The notes under the pieces were generated by a model. It was not told the origin of the DNA. It searched no databases and saw only the letters and a program-made list of their open reading frames with translations. This document shows, in pieces, positions 42,065-50,979 of a stretch of 64,000 nt of DNA (positions are counted from its first letter, which is position 1; every line of letters begins with the position of its first letter). A program made the position numbers and the translations under genes. The DNA lies in NCBI RefSeq assembly GCF_000012865.1, contig NC_007503.1, positions 620,001 through 684,000 on the forward strand, in the 5' to 3' direction. Source of the stretch: Carboxydothermus hydrogenoformans Z-2901. Its GTDB lineage: Bacteria > Bacillota > Z-2901 > Carboxydothermales > Carboxydothermaceae.

Positions 42065-42090
42065 ATCCCCGGTTTTTACCGGGGATTTTT
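42065..42090 (+). terminator. Bidirectional terminator between the CapA-like gene and trpB2
   Basis: ATCCCCGGT (42065-42073) and ACCGGGGAT (42078-42086) around TTTT, followed by TTTT; the opposite strand also has a short A/T flank. It lies in the convergent gap. Confidence 0.75.
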
Positions 42091-42092
42091 CC

Positions 42093-43370
42093 TCAATCTT
42101 TAAGTTTGCCAGCAAAATATGCTTCATACGCGGACAAGTCAAAATAGCCGTGCCCGCTTAAATTAAAGACAATAGTTTTGGCAACACTTTCTTCCCGGCA
42201 TTTAATTGCTTCATCAATAGCTGCGGCGATAGCGTGGGAAGATTCCGGTGCCGGGATAATGCCTTCGGTACGGGCAAAGGTTACTCCAGCTTCAAATACC
42301 TTTAACTGGGGATAAGCTTTAGCGGAAATAATTTTATTTTTATAAAGAAGGCTTACCAAAGGTGAATCGCCGTGGTACCGAAGTCCTCCCGCATGGATGC
42401 CCGGCGGGATAAAATCGTAGCCTAAAGTATACATCGGCATTTTAGGAGTAAGGCCGGCAACATCGCCAAAGTCGTATTTATATTCCCCTTCGGTAAGGGT
42501 TGGGCAGGCCTTTGGCTCTACAGCAATTATTTCAATATTTTCACCTTTTAATTTTTCCCGCACAAAAGGAAAGGTAAAGCCACCGAAGTTACTGCCACCG
42601 CCCACGCAGGCAATCAAGACATCGGGCTTTTCTCCCAAAAGGGATAATTCCTCATAAACCTCTTGCCCTATAACCGTCTGGTGTAAAAGGACGTGGTCCA
42701 AAACACTTCCCAAAGCGTACTTGGTCTTGGGGTCACTCATTGCTACTTCTACCGCTTCGCTGATAGCTATCCCAAGGCTTCCCGGAGAATTAGGGTCTGC
42801 TTCTAAAACCTTACGTCCGGCAGCAGTTTCCGGACTTGGGCTTTTTACCACCCGGGCGCCGAAAGTTTCCATGAAAATCCTCCGGTACGGCTTTTGGTCA
42901 TAGCTTATACCCACCATATATACGGTTAACTTCAGCCCGAAAAAATTGGCGGCATAAGCTAAAGCGCTCCCCCACTGACCGGCTCCGGTTTCGGTGGTAA
43001 GCTGTTCGGTTCCATCCAGCTTGTTGAAATAAGCCTGGGCCAGAGCGGTATTAAGCTTGTGACTGCCGGAAGCGTTGGTACCTTCGTACTTAAAGTAAAT
43101 TCTGGCGGGAGTATTTAGATACTTTTCTAACTTTTTAGCCCTTTTAAGTGGGGTTGGACGGTACTCGGCGTAAGCTTCCCGGACTTTTTCGGGAATTTCA
43201 ATGAAACGTTCGGTAGAAATCTCCTGTTCAATTAAACTTTTAGGAAAAAGACTCTCTAAATCCGCTGGCGAGATGGGCTGACCGGTAAAGGGATGAAGAG
43301 GCGGGGGTGGAAGTTCGGGAAGGTCTGCCTTAAGGTTGTAGTAATACTTGGGTAAATTTACCTTGCTCAT
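42093..43370 (-). CDS. trpB: Tryptophan synthase beta chain, TrpB2 type
   Basis: 425 aa, longer than TrpB1 and carrying the TrpB2 N-terminal extension ([27 protein letters not shown]). The PLP lysine is in [14 protein letters not shown], and the phosphate loop is [25 protein letters not shown] is the family active-site motif. TrpB2 makes tryptophan from indole and serine and usually acts without TrpA, perhaps salvaging indole. No other trp gene is nearby. It is a monocistronic gene with its own promoter. Confidence 0.92.
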   Translation of the reverse strand: MSKVNLPKYYYNLKADLPELPPPPLHPFTGQPISPADLESLFPKSLIEQEISTERFIEIPEKVREAYAEYRPTPLKRAKKLEKYLNTPARIYFKYEGTNASGSHKLNTALAQAYFNKLDGTEQLTTETGAGQWGSALAYAANFFGLKLTVYMVGISYDQKPYRRIFMETFGARVVKSPSPETAAGRKVLEADPNSPGSLGIAISEAVEVAMSDPKTKYALGSVLDHVLLHQTVIGQEVYEELSLLGEKPDVLIACVGGGSNFGGFTFPFVREKLKGENIEIIAVEPKACPTLTEGEYKYDFGDVAGLTPKMPMYTLGYDFIPPGIHAGGLRYHGDSPLVSLLYKNKIISAKAYPQLKVFEAGVTFARTEGIIPAPESSHAIAAAIDEAIKCREESVAKTIVFNLSGHGYFDLSAYEAYFAGKLKD

Positions 43371-43403
43371 CTAAACTCACCTCTTCTAATATTAATTTCT
43401 AAC

Positions 43404-43433
43404 ATTATAGCAATTTAGGGCAAAAATTGGCAA
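43404..43433 (-). promoter_or_regulatory. Promoter of trpB2
   Basis: On the minus strand TTGCCA (43433-43428) and TATAAT (43409-43404) with an 18-base spacer, about 34 bases before the start codon. Confidence 0.65.
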
Positions 43434-43557
43434 GGAAATTTTAAAAATTTCTCGAAAAGTTAATTGATCCTGGTTCGGTACCATCCCCGGGTTGCGGTCA
43501 ATGTTTAAAAGTATTAAACTTTAAAATAGACCTAATTATTATCCAGGAGGGGATATG

Positions 43558-44082
43558 ATGGAAAAATTTCTGGAAGTTTTAAACACCCGACGCAGCATTA
43601 GAAAATTTCTTGATCATCCGGTGGAAAAGGAGAAAATTTTAAAAATCCTGGAAGCGGGGATGAATGCGCCTTCGGCAGGTAACGAACAACCCTGGCATTT
43701 TGTCGTTGTAACCGACCGGCAAAAAATGCTGGCCATGAAAGAAAAGCATCCTTATGCAGCTATGCTTGCCGAAGCAGCAGCGGCAATTGCTGTGGTTGCT
43801 GATCCAAAACTACTGAAATATCCCGGTCCTGGGCAGGAATTGTGGATTCAGGACCTGTCTGCAGCAACGGAAAATATTCTCCTTGCTATACACGCTTTAG
43901 GGTTAGGCGGTGTTTGGTTGGCAGTACATCCTTTCGAAGAGCGGGAGCGCGAAATAGCTAAAATTTTAGAAATTCCCGAAGGCTATCGCATTTTAAACTT
44001 GATAGCTTTGGGTTATCCCAACCAAAAGCCCGATACGACTACCCGCTTTAAAGAAGAAAGGATTCACTGGGAAAAATGGTAA
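43558..44082 (+). CDS. Nitroreductase family flavoprotein
   Basis: 174 aa. The FMN-binding pattern is clear: LNTRRSIRKFLDHPVEKEKILKILEAGMNAPSAGNEQPWHFVVV near the N-terminus and GLGGVWLAVHPFEERE with LGYPNQKP near the end. Such proteins reduce quinones, nitro compounds or related substrates with NAD(P)H. There is no functional context. Of two consecutive ATGs the second (43558) has better spacing from GGAGGGG. Confidence 0.87.
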   Translation: MEKFLEVLNTRRSIRKFLDHPVEKEKILKILEAGMNAPSAGNEQPWHFVVVTDRQKMLAMKEKHPYAAMLAEAAAAIAVVADPKLLKYPGPGQELWIQDLSAATENILLAIHALGLGGVWLAVHPFEEREREIAKILEIPEGYRILNLIALGYPNQKPDTTTRFKEERIHWEKW

Positions 44083-44113
44083 ACTTCCCGGCAAAACCGG
44101 GAAGTTTTTTTTT
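44082..44113 (+). terminator. Intrinsic terminator after the nitroreductase gene
   Basis: AACTTCCCGG (44082-44091) is perfectly complementary to CCGGGAAGTT (44097-44106) and is followed by seven more T. The hairpin starts at the last base of the stop codon. Confidence 0.9.
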
Positions 44114-44151
44114 AATATCAAATGCGATAAGATTATGTTAGAGGTGATAGG

Positions 44152-44562
44152 ATGAAGCGATTTTGGGGGTTACTTTTTTTACTCCTTTTTGGCTTTAATA
44201 AATTGGTCCTGGGTGGGGAAGTCATTGTCAAAGGCATTGTAGTTGAGTCAGATTTAGAAGGAAAGCATTACGAATTAAAAGTTACCGATTCCGGAAATTT
44301 AAGTAAACCCGAGCCCTATTATGTCTTATACGGCGAACATAACTGGCAAAGCTATGTGGGAAAGGAAGTGGTGGTGGAAGGGACCGTCTTTGACGGTTAC
44401 AGTATTTACATGAAACCCGGGTTAAAGGTTACCGCGATAAGCCTTCCCGGAGAAAAGGTTAACCGCACCTTTAAGGAAAATCTTCCCTATTATTTGGGAC
44501 TTGTTTTGGTTGCTGGACTTTTTGGCTACTATATCTTTTTACGGTACATTAAAAAGAAGTAA
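44152..44562 (+). CDS. Membrane-anchored OB-fold hypothetical protein
   Basis: 136 aa. An N-terminal signal or anchor (WGLLFLLLFGFNKLVLGG, about 4-21) precedes an OB-like beta domain (GEVIVKGIVVESDLEGKHYELKV...VVVEGTVF). A C-terminal membrane helix (YYLGLVLVAGLFGYYIFLRYI, about 112-132) and a KKK tail follow. I do not recognise a specific function. It lies 12 bases before the precorrin-2 dehydrogenase gene and may be co-transcribed with it. Confidence 0.65.
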   Translation: MKRFWGLLFLLLFGFNKLVLGGEVIVKGIVVESDLEGKHYELKVTDSGNLSKPEPYYVLYGEHNWQSYVGKEVVVEGTVFDGYSIYMKPGLKVTAISLPGEKVNRTFKENLPYYLGLVLVAGLFGYYIFLRYIKKK

Positions 44563-44574
44563 GGAGAGTTTACC

Positions 44575-45189
44575 GTGTATCCTATCAGTTTAAATTTAAG
44601 GGGGACCCCCGTGTTAGTAGTAGGGGGTGGTCGGGTTGCCCTTCGAAAGGTGCAAAATCTTCTCCGAGAAGGTGCAAAAATTACCGTAGTTGCCCCGAAA
44701 ACTCTTCCGGAATTAATGAGTCTGGCCCAGAGCGGGCAAATTAAACTTTATCTGCGGGAATTTCAGGAAGAAGATTTATCCGGCCCCAAGTTAGTCTTTG
44801 CTGCCACCGATAATTCAGAGCTTAATAAAAGAATAGCTAATCTTTGTCAAAGACTGGGGATTTGGGTCAACGTAGCCGACAATCCCGAGGAGTCCAATTT
44901 TATTGTTCCAGCGGTTTGGCGCCGGGGAGGTTGGGAAATAGCTGTGGGGACCTCAGGGTTATCTCCCCTGGCGGCCCGCCTTTTAAAAGAAGAGCTTTCC
45001 TGGTTAATTGATCCTGCCTGGGATGATTACCTGAAATTTTGGGGGGAATTACGTAAAGCCTTAAAGGAAAGCAATATTGAGAAAAATAGGAGGGAAGAAA
45101 TTTTAAAAGAAGTAGCCAAGATTTATGATTACCGGAAGTTTTGCCGGGAAAAACCTTCGGTAAAATTAATCTTGGAAAAATTTAAATAA
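44575..45189 (+). CDS. Precorrin-2 dehydrogenase (siroheme/cobalamin branch)
   Basis: 204 aa, corresponding to the N-terminal domain of CysG. The NAD-binding motif is LVVGGGRVALRKVQNLLREGAKITVVAP, followed by VFAATDNSELNKRIANLC and VNVADNPEESNFIVPA. It oxidises precorrin-2 to sirohydrochlorin, the substrate of the CbiX-like chelatase encoded at 54206. The GTG start at 44575 sits behind AAGGAGAG. It lies upstream of, and so outside, the B12 riboswitch control. Confidence 0.88.
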   Translation: MYPISLNLRGTPVLVVGGGRVALRKVQNLLREGAKITVVAPKTLPELMSLAQSGQIKLYLREFQEEDLSGPKLVFAATDNSELNKRIANLCQRLGIWVNVADNPEESNFIVPAVWRRGGWEIAVGTSGLSPLAARLLKEELSWLIDPAWDDYLKFWGELRKALKESNIEKNRREEILKEVAKIYDYRKFCREKPSVKLILEKFK

Positions 45190-45261
45190 AAATATTTTCA
45201 CAAAGCAGGATTTACGAAAAATTTTACGAATTATCTTAATAAAAATTGAATATTGTAACTT

Positions 45262-45420
45262 TAAGGTGCCTTTACGGCTTAAAAGGGAAGTCCGAGCCCA
45301 AAAGTTTTGGGTAACGGCGCGGTCCCGCCACTGTAAGTAGGGAGTTACCCTAATATATCCACTGGTTTTTACCGGGAAGGATAGGGTAACGATGAACTAC
45401 AGCCAGGAGACCTGCCTTAA
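45262..45420 (+). promoter_or_regulatory. Cobalamin riboswitch
   Basis: An AAGGTGCC start, GGGAAGTCCG, the GGCGCGGTCCCGCCACTG core and the B12 box AGCCAGGAGACCTGCC at about 45401-45416 appear in the expected order and spacing. The aptamer is the adenosylcobalamin class. It heads the longest operon in the window. Confidence 0.95.
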
Positions 45421-45473
45421 AGTTTGGTTCGAAACCTACGCGGATAGGTGGAGAACGGGAGTTTGGTTATAAG

Positions 45474-45510
45474 TCCCCTTCTACCGGCGTAGGAGGGGAT
45501 TTTAATTTTT
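45474..45510 (+). terminator. Expression-platform terminator of the cobalamin riboswitch
   Basis: TCCCCTTCTAC (45474-45484) pairs with GTAGGAGGGGA (45489-45499), one G-U, with loop CGGC, then TTTTAATTTTT. An upstream ACCTACG at about 45434 could pair with CGTAGG to form an antiterminator. Confidence 0.82.
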
Positions 45511-45529
45511 AAAAAGGATGGTGGAGGGC

Positions 45530-46252
45530 ATGTTAAAAACCAATTTTCGCTTATTGTTTCTGTTAATTTTTCTTTTAATTCCCACCCCGGTTCTTGCCAT
45601 GCATATTATGGAAGGGTTTTTACCGGTAAAATGGGTGATTTTCTGGGATCTTGTTACTCTACCTTTTATAATGGTAGGTTTTATCCGTTTGCAAAGGGAA
45701 GCTACCCAGGGGCCGGGAGCGAAACTAATGTTAGCTTTTGCCGGAGCGTTTATCTTTGTTTTATCGGCGCTAAAAATGCCTTCGGTAACGGGCAGTTGTT
45801 CCCATCCTACCGGAACGGGGTTGGCTGCAATTTTATTTGGGCCCTTTATCACAACCGTATTAGGTTTTATTGTTTTGATTTTTCAGGCTCTTCTTTTAGC
45901 CCACGGTGGCCTTACCACCCTTGGTGCTAATACTTTCTCCATGGCAGTTGCTGGACCACTGGTAGCTTACGGGGTTTATAAAGGGTTACAGAAAGCCGGA
46001 ATTAATAGTAATTTTAGCATTTTTTTAGCGGCCATGCTGGGAGACCTGGTCACCTATATCGTTACTTCGGTCCAACTGGCGTTAGCCTTTCCGGGAAGTT
46101 CTCTTTTTTTAAGTGCTTTAAAATTTATGGGAATCTTTGCCTTAACCCAAATTCCTTTAGCTATAAGTGAAGGGATTTTAACGGTTTTAACCTATAATTT
46201 CTTGAGCCGTTATGAAGATGCCAAAATATGGGTAGAAAAGGGTGAGCATTAA
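45530..46252 (+). CDS. cbiM: Cobalt ECF transporter substrate-binding protein CbiM
   Basis: 240 aa. A signal peptide (about 1-23, ending PVLA) precedes MHIMEGFLP; after cleavage the N-terminal Met-His forms the cobalt site known in CbiM/NikM. About six membrane helices follow, with [26 protein letters not shown] and [14 protein letters not shown] typical of the family. It is the S component for cobalt uptake. ATG 45530 or 45518 are both possible; the later one keeps a better-looking signal peptide. It is first in the riboswitch-controlled operon. Confidence 0.93.
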   Translation: MLKTNFRLLFLLIFLLIPTPVLAMHIMEGFLPVKWVIFWDLVTLPFIMVGFIRLQREATQGPGAKLMLAFAGAFIFVLSALKMPSVTGSCSHPTGTGLAAILFGPFITTVLGFIVLIFQALLLAHGGLTTLGANTFSMAVAGPLVAYGVYKGLQKAGINSNFSIFLAAMLGDLVTYIVTSVQLALAFPGSSLFLSALKFMGIFALTQIPLAISEGILTVLTYNFLSRYEDAKIWVEKGEH

Positions 46253-46572
46253 TGAGAACGTTTACCAATATCATCCTGCTAATTTTGGTAATAGCGTTAA
46301 TTGCGGTTCCCATGTTTTTAGTTAAAGGGGAATTTTCCGGCGCCGATGAATTAGCCTCCCGGGTGATTGAAAAGCAAGACCCCAATTATAAGCCCTGGTT
46401 TTCCCCCGTCTGGGAACCGCCCAGCGGCGAGATAGAGTCGTTTTTATTTGCCCTGCAGGCGGCTTTGGGAGCTGGGGTTGTGGGATTTTATCTGGGGTAC
46501 TTGAAGGGAAAGAAGGAAGGAAAAAATGTTAACGGAACAGTTGGCTTATCAAAGTCCTTTAAGGAAAATTGA
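46252..46572 (+). CDS. cbiN: Cobalt ECF transporter subunit CbiN
   Basis: 106 aa, with two membrane helices (about 4-24: NIILLILVIALIAVPMFLV; and about 68-88: LFALQAALGAGVVGFYLGYL). The loop between them (FSGADELASRVIEKQDPNYKPWFSPVWEPPSGEIES) is the CbiN periplasmic segment. It assists cobalt loading of CbiM. Its start overlaps the cbiM stop by one base (TAATG). Confidence 0.9.
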   Translation: MRTFTNIILLILVIALIAVPMFLVKGEFSGADELASRVIEKQDPNYKPWFSPVWEPPSGEIESFLFALQAALGAGVVGFYLGYLKGKKEGKNVNGTVGLSKSFKEN

Positions 46573-47269
46573 CCCTGTTTATAAACTTCTTTTTTCCTTT
46601 ACGCTTTTATTCCTGGGGTTAACAGCTCCCAATCCTTTTTTTACCTTACTCCCTACCCTTGGGGTAGTAAGCTTTTTTCTGGTGAGAAAGGGAAAAATCC
46701 CCGGGCAAATTTATCTTAAGTACTTGCTTTTACCGGGAGGTTTTTTGCTGGCAAGCTTAATCGGGATAATGATTGACTTCCGGCCAGCTCCTTATGTTAA
46801 CTGGCAAAATTTGTTTTTGGCTTTAAATGCCGGCGGTCGTGCCCTTACTTCTCTTCTGGGTTTGTATTTTTTAATTTTTACCACTCCCCTCCTGGATTTA
46901 ATAGCGGGACTTTCGAGATTTGGTATTCCTCAATTTATAATTGAAATAATTATTTTTATTCACCGGTTTATTTTTATATTCTTCGAAATAGCCGGGGAAA
47001 TCATTAAAGCCCAGGAGGCAAGGCTGGGCTACCGAAATTTTCGCCGGGGCATCTACTCCTTTTCTCTCTTAACTACCGGGATTTTTAAAGGAGGATTGGC
47101 CCGGGCGGGACAAATGACCATTTCTTTAGAAAGCCGGGGATACAACGATAAAATAGTTTTTTTGCAACCGGATTATCAAAATCAAAATTACCCCTTGCTA
47201 TTTTGGGGAATAGTAGTTGTGCTGGCGCTCTTTACTTATGGAGGTGCTTTTATTTGGAGGAGCTTTTAA
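46526..47269 (+). CDS. cbiQ: ECF transporter transmembrane T component CbiQ
   Basis: 247 aa integral membrane protein with several hydrophobic segments. The coupling helices to the ATPase are represented by EAQEARLGYRNF and SLESRGYNDK, the Ala-Arg-Gly motifs of T components. It couples ATP hydrolysis by CbiO to cobalt transport by CbiMN. The ATG at 46526 overlaps cbiN by 47 bases, and its C-terminus overlaps the next gene by 16 bases. Confidence 0.9.
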   Translation: MLTEQLAYQSPLRKIDPVYKLLFSFTLLFLGLTAPNPFFTLLPTLGVVSFFLVRKGKIPGQIYLKYLLLPGGFLLASLIGIMIDFRPAPYVNWQNLFLALNAGGRALTSLLGLYFLIFTTPLLDLIAGLSRFGIPQFIIEIIIFIHRFIFIFFEIAGEIIKAQEARLGYRNFRRGIYSFSLLTTGIFKGGLARAGQMTISLESRGYNDKIVFLQPDYQNQNYPLLFWGIVVVLALFTYGGAFIWRSF

Positions 47270-49170
47270 CCGTAAAAGGATTAAAATACGTATATCCAAC
47301 GGGAAATGTGGCTTTAGACGGCTTGAATTTGGAGATTAAAAAAGGTGAGCGGCTTTTTGTCTTAGGGGAAAATGGCGCCGGAAAAACCACTTTTTTTCTC
47401 CACTTAAACGGGATTTTAAAACCAACCGCCGGAGAGCTATTTTGGCGGGGGGAAAAGTTTTCGTACAAAAGGGATTTTCTGTTACGACTTCGGCAAAAAG
47501 TTGGGGTGGTGTTTCAGGATCCGGAGACCCAGCTTGTTGCCGGTACGGTAGCGGAAGAGATATCTTATGGGCTTTTTAATCTCGGGTATGCGGAAAGTAA
47601 AGTGTGGGAAAAGGTGGAAGAAACCTTAAAAGAGCTCGGAATTTGGGAGTTAAGAGACCAGCCGATAGCTTCGCTTAGCCTGGGTCAAAAAAAGCTTGTC
47701 GCCCTGGGAGCAATTTTGGCGATGGAGCCGGAGCTTTTAGTTTTAGATGAACCGACGGCGTTTTTGGACCGGTATCACACCCGCCTCTTTTTAAATATTG
47801 TTGAACGGCAGTGGCAAAAAGGGATTACGATTGTCGCTGCTACCCATGAAATTGATTTGGCGTATCGTTTTGCCGACAGGGTAGCGGTTTTACATGCCGG
47901 AAAACTTTTGGCCTCAGGGCCGCCCGAAGAAATTCTCCTGGAATCCCGGATTTTGGAAAGCGCGAACCTGGAAGAGCCATGGCTTTTAAGGGGCAGCAAA
48001 ATTTTAAAAGATAGCGGGCGGCTTTTAGCTCACGAATATCCGGTAAAAGAGGAAAAAAAGTTCTGGGAAGTACTTAACCGGGTAAAAACTCCCCGTTACG
48101 GGGTAACTACCGGTACTGTAGCCGCGGCAGCGGCTTTGGGAGCAGCCCGTTTCTTGCTCCTGGGGGAAAAAATGAAGGCAATTACCATTAATACGCCGGC
48201 AGGAATAACTTTTACTTTAACCCCGGAAATTTTAGAGAAAAATGCGACGGAAGCGGTTTGCGGCATTAGAAAAGAGGCAGGAGATGATCCGGATGTCACC
48301 GATCAGGCTTTAATCATAGCCCGGGTACGCCGGCAAAACTTCCCGGGGATTACCATAAAAGGAGGACGGGGAGTGGGAGTTGTTACGGAACCGGGGCTTG
48401 CTGTACCGGTGGGAGAAGCGGCAATTAATCCGGTTCCGCGGCAACAAATCAAAGAAGCGCTGGAGCCGTTAATTTTGGGCGGGGAAACGGGGTTGGAAGT
48501 GATTATTGAAGTGCCCGAAGGGGAGAAGCTTGCGTCACAAACATTAAATCCGATTTTGGGGATTAAAGGCGGTATTTCCATCCTGGGTACCCGGGGTATT
48601 GTCGTACCTTACTCCCGGGAAGCTTATATCGAGTCCCTGCAACTCCAGCTAAAAAGAGCGTTATATTTGGATTTAAAAAGACTTGTTTTTGTTTTGGGCA
48701 ATAAAAGTAAAAAAGTAGCCCAGAGGTTAAATGTTCCTGCTGAAGCTATTGTCGAAACTGGTAATTATCTGGGGGATATGCTGAAGATTTCTGAGAACGA
48801 AGGGATAGAGAAAATTTTAATAATAGGGTACCTGGGAAAACTTATTAAAACTTACCTTGGCATTTTAAACCTTCACAGCCAGGTGGCCCGGGGCCAAAAG
48901 GAGGCTTTAGCGTTATTTTTATATTCTCTTGGAGAAAGTCAGGAGTTAATTAATAAAATTTACTCCACCAAAAATATGGAGCAGGCCCTGGAAATTTTGA
49001 AGAGCGCCGGGAAAGACCATTACCTGCCTTTACTTGCCCGGGCGGTTAAAGAAAAGTTAAAGAGCTATTATAGCGGTCTTACCATGGATGTGGCTTTTAC
49101 CGATATATCGGGGGCGATTATTGCTACAACCTTTGACCGCCTTGAGGAGGGATGGCCGTGGGATGGGTAA
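47254..49170 (+). CDS. CbiO-CbiD fusion: cobalt transport ATPase joined to cobalt-precorrin-5B C1-methyltransferase
   Basis: 638 aa in one frame. Residues 1 to about 265 are an ECF ATPase: Walker A GENGAGKT (38-45), Q-loop VFQDPETQLV, signature SLSLGQKK, Walker B LLVLDEP, H-loop ATHEID. From about residue 278 the chain continues as CbiD (TPRYGVTTGTVAAAAALGAARFLL, GIRKEAGDDPDVTDQ, GGRGVGVVTEPGL, ILGTRGIVVPYS, ETGNYLGDML). CbiD methylates C1 of cobalt-precorrin-5B. Both domains look complete. TTG start at 47254 behind GGAGGTG; it lies inside cbiQ. Joining a transporter ATPase to a methyltransferase is unusual. Confidence 0.92.
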   Translation: MEELLTVKGLKYVYPTGNVALDGLNLEIKKGERLFVLGENGAGKTTFFLHLNGILKPTAGELFWRGEKFSYKRDFLLRLRQKVGVVFQDPETQLVAGTVAEEISYGLFNLGYAESKVWEKVEETLKELGIWELRDQPIASLSLGQKKLVALGAILAMEPELLVLDEPTAFLDRYHTRLFLNIVERQWQKGITIVAATHEIDLAYRFADRVAVLHAGKLLASGPPEEILLESRILESANLEEPWLLRGSKILKDSGRLLAHEYPVKEEKKFWEVLNRVKTPRYGVTTGTVAAAAALGAARFLLLGEKMKAITINTPAGITFTLTPEILEKNATEAVCGIRKEAGDDPDVTDQALIIARVRRQNFPGITIKGGRGVGVVTEPGLAVPVGEAAINPVPRQQIKEALEPLILGGETGLEVIIEVPEGEKLASQTLNPILGIKGGISILGTRGIVVPYSREAYIESLQLQLKRALYLDLKRLVFVLGNKSKKVAQRLNVPAEAIVETGNYLGDMLKISENEGIEKILIIGYLGKLIKTYLGILNLHSQVARGQKEALALFLYSLGESQELINKIYSTKNMEQALEILKSAGKDHYLPLLARAVKEKLKSYYSGLTMDVAFTDISGAIIATTFDRLEEGWPWDG

Positions 49171-49763
49171 AAGTCGTGGGGGTCGGTCCGGGTAGTCCCG
49201 AGTATCTTACTAAAATTGGCGAAAGGGTAATTGGGGAGGCGGATTATGTAGCCGGGGCGGAAGAACTTTTAAAAACTTTTGCTCCGGATAAAAAACATCT
49301 ATCTTTTGGTGAGTTTGGTGCGGTTTTAAAGCAAATAAAAGATTTATCAAGAAGTTTTAATATTGCTCTTCTTTTGCGGGGCGATACCGGCTTTTACAGT
49401 TTATTAAGAAAGATTGAAAGAGAAAATCCAGGACTTGTTACCGAGGTAATACCGGGGATAAGTTCGGTGCAGTTAGCTTTTGCCCGCTTGAAAAAATTGT
49501 GGGATGGGGCTGCTTTTTATTCTTTGCATGGAAGAGCCCTGCCGGAAAAATTAAAGGATGAGTTTACGGTCCATGTATTTTTATTAGGAGAGAAAATCGA
49601 TACCTCTTCCCTAAAACAACTTTTGCAAAAACACGGCCTGGAGGGAGCTTCTTACTATTTACTTTATGATTTAAGCTATCCGGAAGAAAAAATTATAAAG
49701 CTTTCCTTTGCCGATTTACCTCCAGAGCTTTCAGGGAGGGGGATATTAATTGCTGAAAGATGA
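49152..49763 (+). CDS. cbiE: Cobalt-precorrin-7 C5-methyltransferase CbiE
   Basis: 203 aa SAM-dependent tetrapyrrole methylase. VVGVGPGSPEYLTKIGERVIGEADYVAGAEELL is the family N-terminus; LLRGDTGFYSLLRKI and TEVIPGISSVQLAFARL are active-site loops. It pairs with CbiT, encoded next, to methylate C5 and C15. The ATG at 49152 overlaps the CbiD stop by 19 bases. Confidence 0.9.
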   Translation: MAVGWVKVVGVGPGSPEYLTKIGERVIGEADYVAGAEELLKTFAPDKKHLSFGEFGAVLKQIKDLSRSFNIALLLRGDTGFYSLLRKIERENPGLVTEVIPGISSVQLAFARLKKLWDGAAFYSLHGRALPEKLKDEFTVHVFLLGEKIDTSSLKQLLQKHGLEGASYYLLYDLSYPEEKIIKLSFADLPPELSGRGILIAER

Positions 49764-50325
49764 AGATTTTTATCTACCCGGAACTCCTTATACCAAAGAA
49801 GAAATCCGGGCAGTTCTTTTAAAAAAGCTTAACCTGAAAGGCGATGAGGTGGTTTACGAAGTAGGGTCAGGCTCGGGCACTATTACGGTGGAGCTGGCTT
49901 TAAGTCTTCCCCGGGGTAAAGTATATGCTTTTGAAAAAGACCTTCAGAGGCTTACCGTAATTAAAGAAAATCTACGAAGATTTTCGGTAAGGAATGTGGT
50001 TTTACTACCCCAGGCCTTACCCTGTGATTTATCCGCCTATCCTCCACCGGATATGGTGGTAATTGGTGGAAGTTCTAATTTAAAAGAAGTATTAAAGCAA
50101 GTTGGGGCCTGTTTGAAAAATGGTGGGGTCCTTGCCGGTTTGGCAGTTACCCTTGAATCATTAGCTATTTACCAGGAGTTTTTTCAAAACAGCTCTTTTA
50201 CCGATTTTGACGGGATTAGCATAGCGGTTACCAGGTTTAAAAAAGCAGGAAGCTATCATATCCTGAATGCGCAAAATCCCGTATTTATCTTTACCGGAAG
50301 GAAAAAGGGGGAAAAAAATGGCTAA
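49750..50325 (+). CDS. cbiT: Cobalt-precorrin-6B C15-methyltransferase (decarboxylating) CbiT
   Basis: 191 aa Rossmann-type methyltransferase: DEDFYLPGTPYTKEEIRAVLL, the SAM motif VYEVGSGSGTITVELAL, and YAFEKDLQRLTVIKENL. PDMVVIGGSSNLKEVLK is typical of CbiT. It methylates C15 and decarboxylates the acetate side chain. The TTG start at 49750 overlaps cbiE by 14 bases. Confidence 0.9.
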   Translation: MLKDEDFYLPGTPYTKEEIRAVLLKKLNLKGDEVVYEVGSGSGTITVELALSLPRGKVYAFEKDLQRLTVIKENLRRFSVRNVVLLPQALPCDLSAYPPPDMVVIGGSSNLKEVLKQVGACLKNGGVLAGLAVTLESLAIYQEFFQNSSFTDFDGISIAVTRFKKAGSYHILNAQNPVFIFTGRKKGEKNG

Positions 50326-50977
50326 ACTTTACGTGGTTGGTGTTGGTCCGGGGGACCCCGAGCTTATTACGGTGAAAGCTATGAAGATTTTGCGAGGGGT
50401 ACGGGTTTTAGTTTTTCCCGGAAAAAGGGCTTTTAAAGTTGTGGAAAGTTTTCTTTCAGATGATAAAGAAATTCTCTTTTTTAATTTTCCCATGGTGGAA
50501 GACGAGGGGCAAAAACGGGAAGCGGCGCACACCTTTGCCCAAAAAATTTTAGAGTATTTAAACCGGGAAGAAGTTTCTTTTTTTACCCTGGGAGACCCGG
50601 GTTTATACAGTACCGCTGGATATTTATTGGAGGCGCTAAAACAGTTAGGTTTTGCAGGGGATATAGAAATAGTTCCGGGGATAAATTCCTTTTCACTGGC
50701 AGCCGCTAAGTCTTTCTTTAACCTGGCTTTTGAAGATGAAAAGGTAGAAATCCTATCGACTTTGCCGGAAGATTTTACTTTTGAGCCCAAAACTACCTAT
50801 GTTTTTTTAAAACTTTCCTCCTATTACGACCGCTTTTTAGAGCTGGTAAAGGAAGCAAAGATCCAGGGATATTATTTTAAAGAGCTTGGTACCGAAGAGG
50901 AAAAAATCTGTTCTTTTAATGAACTTCCCGAAAAAACCGGGTATTTTTCCCTGGCCCTGGCGAAGAGGGGGACTTAG
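50318..50977 (+). CDS. cbiL: Cobalt-precorrin-2 C20-methyltransferase CbiL
   Basis: 219 aa tetrapyrrole methylase: LYVVGVGPGDPELITVKAMKILR, FFTLGDPGLYSTAGYLLEAL and IEIVPGINSFSLAAAKSF. It adds the C20 methyl group early in the anaerobic corrin route. Start chosen at ATG 50318 behind AAGGGGGA; an in-frame upstream ATG would lie deep in cbiT. Confidence 0.88.
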   Translation: MAKLYVVGVGPGDPELITVKAMKILRGVRVLVFPGKRAFKVVESFLSDDKEILFFNFPMVEDEGQKREAAHTFAQKILEYLNREEVSFFTLGDPGLYSTAGYLLEALKQLGFAGDIEIVPGINSFSLAAAKSFFNLAFEDEKVEILSTLPEDFTFEPKTTYVFLKLSSYYDRFLELVKEAKIQGYYFKELGTEEEKICSFNELPEKTGYFSLALAKRGT

Positions 50978-50979
50978 CC

